Assembly: GCF_932276165.1 (NCBI RefSeq)
Contig: NC_064001.1
Span: 2,797,501 to 2,861,500, forward strand
DNA from: Plutella xylostella
Taxonomy: Eukaryota; Arthropoda; Insecta; Lepidoptera; Plutellidae
Length of the DNA stretch: 64,000 nucleotides
Reading direction: 5' to 3'
The notes below the pieces were generated by a model. That model worked only from the letters and a program-made list of their open reading frames with translations. It searched no databases and was not told the origin of the DNA. How positions within the stretch are numbered: the stretch's first letter is position 1; every line of letters starts with the position of its first letter. Positions 58,801 through 64,000 of this stretch are shown here, one piece after another. The translations under genes and the position numbers were made by a program.

Positions 58801-61800
58801 AAAGAGTTTTAAACAAAATAGTACAAAATTTTCGAACAAAATGCAGGGACAGCTACAAAACTGACCGTAACAAAATAGTTGGGCTTGGTTTACATGGCAC
58901 CAGCACAAAATTTGAACATGATGAATCTAAAACATGAGCCCAATTTTACATGAAATTCACGTTAAACCTATTATGAAGACATAATAGGTTTAACTCTAAA
59001 CTGGGTTATATCGCTCGAAAAAACACATTTATAACAAAAAATATCAATAAATAAACAGTCATAGCAATCCGACTTCCGTTATTAAAGTCGCCATGTAAAC
59101 CTGTCGATTTCGTTACTTTTTCGTTCCAACTATATGTTACCGTACCCTCAGTAACAAAACCGAAGTAACAAAACACGCCCACCTAACCTTTGAAAAAATA
59201 TATTAGCCGTTCAGTTACTAGCAGTGATAAACCAAATACCACAATTTGTTTAGCATTAACCATGCGTTTATATATTAATTTATCGAAAGAAATGTGTTAA
59301 TAAATAAATGATTAAGTTAGTAACAAACCTGACGACAAATTTGGTCACAGTTCGACCGGTAATAGAGACAGTCTCACTGAGCTACCCACGGAGGCCTTTT
59401 TCATTTTTTAAGCCGGCAATCTCTAATATGTTAGTATTGCCATATTTTAAAAACGAAAAATAAGCATTTGGTAAATTGTCTATAGGAAAAAAAGCGGTAA
59501 CAAAACCGACATTTTCGGAAGTATCAAAATTAGGGCCGCAATTGTTTTCGATTTAAAAATATAAAACTGCTATTATTCGCACTTTTAATGATGTCAAACG
59601 ATAATTATTTAGTAGATCTTCCATTAAAACCACTCCAAAAGTTCGGCTACTTAGAAAATTTTTGAATAAATTGAGCTTAAAGTTTCATTTTATGCTGGGG
59701 ACAGGGCAAAATCGTGGGTCACGACTTCTTAAAATATTTTTGTAAAATTCAGTTTAAGCAGGATTTAATTACATTTTAGTTTTAAATATAGTCAATAAGT
59801 TATATTTTCAATTAAAAGTCATTTTTTACCAATATAAGGAAAGAAATCCCTGCAAATAAATAAAGAAGTTGAGGGACATGCCAAAATGGCCGTTGTTATA
59901 AATTTTTATAATTCCTCATATACAAAATAAAAAAATACGGGTCCACTAATTTTCTATAAACTTTCCGAATAACTAATAAAAATATAGGGTAAAGAAAATG
60001 AAATGTTGTCCATTTATTTGAGAAATTTGTTATATGAAATAACACAAAAAATGTATACTATTGATATTTTCAATGATAATCAAAGTGCGCAAAAGTTAAC
60101 TGTTAATCCAGTTTTCCACAAAAGAACCAAACACATAGATATCAGATACCATTTTAGTAGAGAATGTGTAACTAATAAAATTGTAAATGTGAAATATTTG
60201 CCAACGGCTGAAATGCCTGCCGATCTATTCACTAAGGGTTTATGTTCTGTTAAACATTATAAATTTTTAAATAGATTAGGTGTGCAAATTGTGTAATTTA
60301 TGTTTGGACATATTATTAGATATAGTGGGGGTGTTGTAATGTTAATATCTAAAATATGTTCTGTATGCTGCCTGTGCTGCCATCTAGCGTAGAAAATATG
60401 TACCTACTACTGTTTTTACTTTTTAAATAAATGTCAGTCGTTGCTCCGCCATTACGAAAAACGTTGTTTTATTATAGTTACGAAACTAAAGTTAGGCTAC
60501 CCGATACTATTTTGCCCGACTTACGTTGGTGGGAACAAAATATTATGAATTCAGAGAACTCTATGAGGCCCGATGAAAACTTCAAACTTGAAATTTTCTC
60601 TGATGCATCTAGGACAGGCTGGGGGGGCTATTGTAATGGCAGCAGGGTTCATGGGAGTTGGAAGCAGGACGAACTCGTTTCCCACATCAATTATTTAGAA
60701 TTATTAGCTGTGTTTCTGTCACTAAAATGTTTTGCTAAAAGTATGTCACACTGTTCTTTACTTTTACGTATAGATAATACAACTGCCATCAGCTATGTTA
60801 ATCGTATGGGTGGAATTCAGTTCCCTCATTTAAATAAGCTAGCCAAAGATATATGGCAATGGTGCGAGATGCGAAGGATTTGGCTTTTTGCTTCTTACAT
60901 TAACACCAAAGAAAATAAAGAAGCAGACCAAGAATCACGAAGATTAAACTGTGACACAGAGTGGCAACTATCACAGTGGGCTTTCGAACACATAGTTGAC
61001 ACTTTTGGCCAGCCAGAAGTAGATCTGTTCGCATCTCGAACTAATGCCAAGTGTAGCAGGTTTGTTTCATGGAAACCGGATCCCGATGCAAGCGCCGTAG
61101 ACGCTTTTACGATATGCTGGGGTACTTCTTTTTTCTACGCATGCCCTCCTTTTTCAGTAATTCTGAGATGCTTAAGAAAAATAGTTACGGACAGAGCCAC
61201 TGGTATATTTGTTTTCCCTTACTGGCCCGGTCAACCTTGGTTTCCGCTTCTAAAAAAGATGCTTGCTTCAGAAATCATTTTTTTCCAACCTCACGTCGAT
61301 CTTTTGCAATCCTATTCCAGATCAGTCCACCCGCTGCACCAGAGCCTTACCCTGGGGGCCGCGAAGCTCTCAGGATTGCCTTCTTAAAACGAAATACCCC
61401 ACCTGTGGCTCTTGATCTAATGCTTTCGTCCATATCAAGCAATACGTTGAAACAATATTCAGTGTCATTTAAATTATGGTGGGAGTTTTGTGTACATAGA
61501 CAAATAGATATATTTAATCCATCAATCCTCATGATCTTGACCTTTTTAAGTGAGCAATTCAATCTAGGGTCTTCCTATGGCTCTATTAACAGCCACAGGT
61601 CAGCTTTATCATTGCTCCTGGGAAGTAACATTGGCTCGGATGAAACCATAAAGAGACTCCTGAAGGGTATTTATAAACAGAAACCCTCGCGCCCTAAATA
61701 TTCAAGCACATGGAATCCTGATATAGTTCTTAATTATTTATCTGGGTTGTTCCCTAATACAGAAATCAACCTTGAAAAATTAACTAGGAAAATGGTGACA

Positions 61801-63486
61801 TTGTTAGCACTTTGTACTGCACAAAGAGTTCAAACCTTATCGTTAATAAAAATGTGTAATATTTCAAAAACCAACACTGGATTAAAGATATCTATCACTG
61901 ATATTATTAAAACCTCAGCTGCAGGACGAGAACAACCAATTTTGTTTCTTCCGTATTTCATAGAAAACCCTAATATTTGCCCGGCTTCTACTATAAATGA
62001 TTACATGGACGTAACATCACAACTTAGACCTGTAAATATAGACAACTTGATTATTTCATTTAAAAAGCCGCACAAGCCGGCTTCATCTCAAACCCTAAGT
62101 CGATGGATCAAGCAGACGCTGGCGGAGAGCGGCGTGGACGTGTCTGTGTTCAGTGCGCACAGCACGCGCCACGCGGCCACGTCCGCGGCGGCCGCGCACG
62201 GCGTCTGCATCGACACCATTAGGAAGACGGCTGGCTGGACCAGTTCGTCTCAGACCTTTGCCAGGTTTTATAATCGTCCCATCACGGACAATAGCGCATT
62301 TGCGAGATCTGTGTGTTCGGTATCAAATATTGAGAACAATACTTAACTAGTAAGTTTAAATGTTAAGTTGGTATAATGTACTTAATCAAGCAGTTATGTT
62401 ATAATGATTATAGATATGTAAAATTTGATTACAAGAAACTATGTTATCATATTTATTATATAAAATTTTGCGAAGACTGATTGAAGATACAATTAAACCT
62501 TTTCTATTGCTTAAAAAATATTTAGTTTCATTTATTTACTAAATAATACCAATCATAGATAACAATTTACTCTCTGAACATCTACATTGTTAATCTTACT
62601 TATATCTGAAGAATGAAGCGATGAAATATAATTGATGATCAAACGAACTTCTAGAAGTGAAGTTCGATCGATATTATATGAATCGCTTCATTCGAAGATA
62701 TAAGGTTCCCTCCCACCCTTATAACCCATAGCTTATAGAAAGAATACATAGAAAAGCTTTAATTACTTATTATGGAGAATCTTTAAAGAAATGACGCGAG
62801 CGCAGCTCGGAATCGGTAAGGTAAACGAGGTAAAGTGAGGGTAGTGAAATAAAAAAAAAAAAAAAAAAAAAAAAGTTTCAAATGAGTTGAAATCTTTAAA
62901 TAGTGCGAATGATTTGCCTGTAGGTTAAAAGGACTACATTGTTAATCTTACTTATATCTTCGAATGAAGCGATTCATATAATATTGATCGAACTTCACTT
63001 CTAGAAGTTCGTTTGATCATCAATAATAATATCTACCAAAGAACCAATAACTCTTTCAGTACACCAGTTTTTTGAAGGATCATCATAAACAGGCAAAAAT
63101 AGTGTTGGATGCTCTTGTGACAGTTGCACCAACAACTTGTAGTTGGATTAGAACAAAGTGTTGTGCTCCATAGGAGGGGACTATATGATAATCATAACCT
63201 GATGATGTATTATTAAGTAATGAGGAATGTTACCCACTCAGCTCGGCCATCATTATGTATTTTAAATGCATAAAGACAGAGCATTTTGTATCACACTCTA
63301 TCACTGGCTAGCTTGGACAGGTATAAGTAACAGCTATAATTTTACATCACACATAGATTGTTATTCCAAAACACAGAATCAAAAGTTAAACATTGTAATG
63401 TTTCCTTACCAAGTCCTTTCTTGATAAATTCATCTTTACGGCTGCAGTTGTATTTGTATATGGCATTGATATTCTTCACATATTCA
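43834..63486 (-). CDS. Large nuclear-type protein with one C2H2-like zinc finger; 5' end outside window
   Basis: The minus-strand exons are 63486-63410, 50578-50393, 50090-50041 and 49686-43834, all GT/AG and in phase. The three upstream exons encode YKYNCSRKDEFIKKGLD, MFRSKKGNMEKFPEDVVRAE and GRGAKLNTPQVFTPTRK. The first two look like the end of a PWWP-type chromatin-reader region, but that is a weak inference. The last exon alone supplies about 1,950 residues. In order these are a Pro/Ala-rich stretch, a finger YACPACNFSTSRLNVMILH with a distal HSH (~75-100), Lys-rich blocks that look like nuclear signals (KVRRPKKEKTDKEPKKPKGQ), a very acidic middle, Gln/Lys/Thr/Val-rich segments, and Ala/Pro repeats near the C-terminus, ending ISGAEITHTS. 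I do not recognise the orthologue. A nuclear, chromatin-associated role is likely from composition only. Confidence 0.8.
47990..48160 (-). repeat. Degenerate 30-bp coding repeat in the large exon
   Basis: About seven decapeptide units of the type [RK]S-[ED]-VPEVE-x (e.g. SDVPEVEKSDVPVVERSEVP) lie in tandem. This acidic repeat tract expanded inside the coding exon. Confidence 0.8.
50225..50300. mobile_element. Short LINE/SINE-like fragment in intron
   Basis: CATACTGCTGGACAAAGGCC with flanking TCCATATGGAC resembles a motif widespread in lepidopteran non-LTR elements (ACTGCTGG-CA-AGGCCTC). It is too short to classify. Confidence 0.3.
50994..51190 (+). repeat. DIRS left inverted terminal repeat
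   Basis: From ATTATATTTCATCGCTTC to CGAGCTGCGCTCGCGTC. It contains a poly-T run (about 51104-51123) that pairs with a poly-A run in the right repeat. Reverse complementary to 62776-62975 across most of its length. Confidence 0.9.
51261..52713 (+). CDS. DIRS Gag-like protein, with a spliceosomal intron
   Basis: ATG at 51261 opens a Lys-rich, coiled-coil-like exon to 51384 (KIERYKAKIRKLEEKQYRK, then IIDSSDSEEKS). It is followed by donor TCTG|GTAAGT and acceptor TTTTTTAG|AC at 51787/51788. The second exon restores the frame exactly (51788-52713), giving 41 codons plus 309 codons. The body (LARLWLPILRKGLDKEAKQ, then FASEATRSKDKRVEAVQQQL) is typical of DIRS gag. The C-terminus is basic and rich in Arg/Gly/Pro/Ser (RYPSARGGRGAPRRT), suited to nucleic-acid binding. 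The intron contains no in-frame continuation, so splicing is needed for the N-terminus; initiation within exon 2 is the alternative. Confidence 0.75.
52700..53675 (+). pseudogene. DIRS RT/RNase H ORF, 5' fragment
   Basis: This frame overlaps the end of gag in the -1 frame and is open across the gag stop, so its exact start is uncertain. The fragment contains the DIRS pol N-terminal signature (GRIQHF, REGYHIPF), RT blocks (FILNLKRLNKFIATTHFKME, LATIDLKESYLLVPM, NALPYGLSVAPRVFTK) and the catalytic FLDDLL. It is cut after ALKKSNS by the Copia insertion; the frame resumes at 60479. Confidence 0.85.
53676..53805 (+). repeat. Copia 5' LTR
   Basis: Short LTR beginning TGTAATGTTAATATCTAAA and ending near ACGTTGTTTTATT. 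It contains AATAAA at about 53758. Confidence 0.85.
53951..57547 (+). pseudogene. Copia Gag-Pol, broken in RNase H
   Basis: 1,198 residues from the ATG at 53951. Gag (UBN2-like, FAAENFLILEGMKHCVKPE) is followed by a zinc knuckle CYRCKQVGHYKNQC (~residue 233). The aspartic protease has WYIDSGASVHLT. Integrase has an HHCC region (HRRLGHVNKDYL, CSTCCEGKQC) and the catalytic Asp, Asp, Glu in HTDICGPM, RSDNGLEY and PQQNGLCERFN. Reverse transcriptase has FSPVVRHTTLRLLF, LDVTTAFLNGTLEETIYMQ and the catalytic FVDDF. RNase H starts at VDADWGGNVIDRRS. The frame ends prematurely just after ALSSSEAE, consistent with a 1-bp deletion, and is then interrupted by the insertion at about 57560. The rest of RNase H is at 60003-60296. 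Confidence 0.9.
58122..59923. mobile_element. TIR-bounded non-autonomous element (~1.8 kb) nested in the insertion
   Basis: Terminal inverted repeats of about 32 bp, TATGAGGAATTATAAAAATT... at the left and its reverse complement ending ...AATTCCTCATA at the right, pair almost perfectly. Flanking TA on both sides suggests a TA target duplication. There is no transposase ORF. The internal sequence repeats GTAACAAAA-type motifs many times and holds a 184-bp tandem duplication. Confidence 0.65.
58599..58960 (+). repeat. 184-bp tandem duplication
   Basis: The unit from CAAATAAATTAAAAAAGTAA to ...TTTACATGAAATTCAC occurs at 58599 and again at 58783, with no visible differences across the ~178 bp I compared. 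It must be young relative to its host element. Confidence 0.92.
60003..60296 (+). pseudogene. Copia RNase H C-terminal fragment
   Basis: Encodes IYLRNLLYEITQ, FNDNQSAQKLTVNPVFHKRT, KHIDIRYHF and LPTAEMPADLFTKGL, the normal end of Copia-type RNase H, followed by a stop and the 3' LTR. It lies about 2.4 kb from the upstream part because of the nested insertion. Confidence 0.88.
60335..60473 (+). repeat. Copia 3' LTR
   Basis: Same sequence as the 5' LTR but with 9 extra bases (a repeat of CTGTGCTGC near 60370) and a C for T in CATCTAG[CT]G. Confidence 0.85.
60474..61387 (+). pseudogene. DIRS RNase H and methyltransferase-like domain, 3' fragment
   Basis: Continues the interrupted ORF. RNase H motifs are IFSDASRTGWGGYC, INYLELLAVF and LRIDNTTAISYVN. 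The region DLFASRTNAKCSRFVSWKPD through FVFPYWPGQPWFPLL is the DAM-methyltransferase-like segment found in DIRS pol. Frame and spacing fit the 5' fragment once the 5-bp target duplication is discounted. The fragment is otherwise undamaged. Confidence 0.88.
61069..62346 (+). CDS. DIRS tyrosine recombinase
   Basis: The open frame overlaps the pol ORF. Recognisable recombinase begins near 61380 (RIAFLKRNTPPVALDLML), so the functional start is probably later than 61069. A SAM-like N-terminal domain (SSNTLKQYSVSFKLWWEF) precedes the catalytic domain. The catalytic residues are visible: Arg in CTAQRVQTL, His-x-x-Arg in HSTRHAAT, Trp/His-box AGWTSSSQTF, and the nucleophile Tyr in ARFYNRP. It would integrate circular DNA without target-site duplication. 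The reading frame is intact. Confidence 0.9.
   Translation: METGSRCKRRRRFYDMLGYFFFLRMPSFFSNSEMLKKNSYGQSHWYICFPLLARSTLVSASKKDACFRNHFFPTSRRSFAILFQISPPAAPEPYPGGREALRIAFLKRNTPPVALDLMLSSISSNTLKQYSVSFKLWWEFCVHRQIDIFNPSILMILTFLSEQFNLGSSYGSINSHRSALSLLLGSNIGSDETIKRLLKGIYKQKPSRPKYSSTWNPDIVLNYLSGLFPNTEINLEKLTRKMVTLLALCTAQRVQTLSLIKMCNISKTNTGLKISITDIIKTSAAGREQPILFLPYFIENPNICPASTINDYMDVTSQLRPVNIDNLIISFKKPHKPASSQTLSRWIKQTLAESGVDVSVFSAHSTRHAATSAAAAHGVCIDTIRKTAGWTSSSQTFARFYNRPITDNSAFARSVCSVSNIENNT
62585..62705. repeat. DIRS internal complementary region (ICR)
   Basis: The first half (62585-62631, ACATTGTTAATCTTACTTAT...) is the reverse complement of the left terminus. The second half (62632-62705, TGATGATCAAACGAACTTC...) is the reverse complement of the right terminus. 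The two meet at the point where the element's ends would join in a circle, as proposed for DIRS replication. Confidence 0.85.
62776..63024 (-). repeat. DIRS right inverted terminal repeat
   Basis: Begins ATGACGCGAGCGCAGCTCGG, has a poly-A run at about 62850-62873, and ends GTTTGATCATCAAT. Its outermost ~75 bp are longer than and different from the left end, and are matched instead by the internal complementary region. Confidence 0.9.
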
Positions 63487-63605
63487 CTGTAACAAACAAA
63501 TATTACAATAAATAAACATTAAATTTGTGCAGAAAATAAAAGCTGCATACCCACCTTTGCTAAGCTAGATACTAATTGAGTAGTGAGCAGTATGCAAGAA
63601 ACACC

Positions 63606-63880
63606 CGGCGCTGACATGTACCAATGAGTTCTTTTAACTTAAGTACAATGTATACCATCGCTCTTATGGTGAAAGAAAACATTGTGAGGAAACCTGCATA
63701 TCTAGATCTAACACATCTACATATGTGAACTCACCAACCCGCAGTGGACCAGCGTGGTGGGAAATGGTCCAAGCTTAGGAAGGCAGTTTAGACCTTGGGG
63801 ATATGCACAAAGGTTCCACTCGAGAGAGCCTGGTGCAGGTACTTACACCCCCACAGAGAATAGAATAGAATAGAATAGAC
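63606..63880 (+). mobile_element. 5'-truncated SINE, same family as 26741-27090
   Basis: From CCGGCGCTGACATGTACCAA to the tail GAATAGAATAGAATAG it matches the body of the full-length SINE with scattered substitutions, but the tRNA head with its A and B boxes is missing. It is in the outermost visible intron of the large minus-strand gene. Confidence 0.88.
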
Positions 63881-64000
63881 CACATCCTTGTGATATACAT
63901 ATTTATTGTAAAGTTTATAATCACAATTACAAAATGACATAATGGTGCAGTGTCTTATATGAAGTGATACAAAACCAATAATCAAAAGTGAAGGCAAACA

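Larger units (their letters stand above)
57561..59995. mobile_element. Unclassified ~2.4-kb insertion in Copia RNase H, itself containing a TIR element
   Basis: The Copia frame is lost at an A-rich junction after AAAGGCCAC (57560) and resumes near AAAGAAATG (59995-60002). The left ~550 bp includes a TATATAAT followed by an ATG frame (57833, MSQSMPPPTQLKKCFC...) that ends at a possible donor ATG|GTAAGT, so it could be a gutted DNA-transposon relic. I cannot assign a family. No long ORF remains. Confidence 0.5.
53676..60473 (+). mobile_element. Copia-type LTR retrotransposon nested in the DIRS element
   Basis: LTRs of about 130 bp (53676-53805) and 139 bp (60335-60473) flank a Copia gag-pol. 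The 5-bp sequence ATAGT lies at 53671-53675 and 60474-60478. Boundaries could shift by 1-3 bp because the neighbouring bases repeat. After the 5' LTR, GGTTATGGGCC (53809-53819) matches the Copia-style primer-binding site for the internal initiator-Met tRNA fragment. A polypurine-like AGTGGGGGTG precedes the 3' LTR. The LTRs differ by a 9-bp CTGTGCTGC-type duplication and at least one substitution. Confidence 0.93.
50994..63024 (+). mobile_element. DIRS-type tyrosine-recombinase retrotransposon (interrupted by a Copia element)
   Basis: Inverted terminal repeats at 50994-51190 and 62776-63024 enclose gag, an RT/RNase H/methyltransferase ORF and a tyrosine recombinase, all on the + strand and antisense to the host gene. 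An internal complementary region at 62585-62705 matches both outer ends, the defining DIRS architecture. Without the Copia insertion (53676-60473 plus its 5-bp duplication) the element is about 5.2 kb, a normal size. It lies in an intron of the large minus-strand gene, between the exons at 50393-50578 and 63410-63486. Ends are placed by comparing each terminus with the internal region, so they could be off by a few bases. Confidence 0.93.

Overview
The window looks like nuclear DNA from a moth or butterfly. The evidence is intron-rich genes with GT-AG junctions, AT-rich introns full of short motifs such as 'gtaggtacctacc', CTGTCTGT-bearing Helitron-like elements, tRNA-derived SINEs with (AATAG)n tails, BEL/Pao, Copia and DIRS retrotransposons, and many palindromic MITEs. 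There is no bacterial or organellar signature.

Layout. (1) 314-9246, + strand: the last 13 exons, about 842 codons, of an ASH1/ASH1L-type histone H3K36 methyltransferase, with part of AWS, SET, post-SET, bromodomain, PHD and BAH, ending at the true stop codon. Its introns hold a LINE relic, four foldback MITEs, a decayed duplicate of the PHD exon, and a six-copy 74-bp tandem repeat that copies an exon end with its splice donor. (2) About 9.2-17 kb: the ash1 3' UTR, then AT-rich sequence with no gene I can support. (3) About 18.1 kb: a TATA/Inr promoter and an ATG-less exon with a strong donor, a candidate first exon for the gene in (5). (4) 21043-25770, - strand: a very young BEL/Pao retrotransposon with apparently identical 263-bp LTRs and a 5-bp target duplication, but no integrase core. 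(5) 34123-42177, + strand: a complete ten-coding-exon gene for a 558-residue SV2-like major facilitator transporter. (6) 43834 to beyond 63486, - strand: a large nuclear-type protein. Its last exon encodes about 1,950 residues with one C2H2-like finger, and three smaller upstream exons are visible. It converges tail-to-tail on the transporter gene. (7) 50994-63024: a transposon nest in an intron of gene (6). A DIRS tyrosine-recombinase retrotransposon contains a Copia element inside its RT/RNase H gene. That Copia contains an unclassified insert in its own RNase H region, and the insert contains a further TIR-bounded element.

The host genes are probably a chromatin writer, a membrane transporter and a possibly chromatin-linked nuclear protein. 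They do not form an evident pathway. The most interesting material is structural: the four-deep transposon nest with a complete DIRS terminal/ICR architecture, a probable spliceosomal intron inside the DIRS gag gene, and the ash1 intron duplications that copied exon-intron boundaries.
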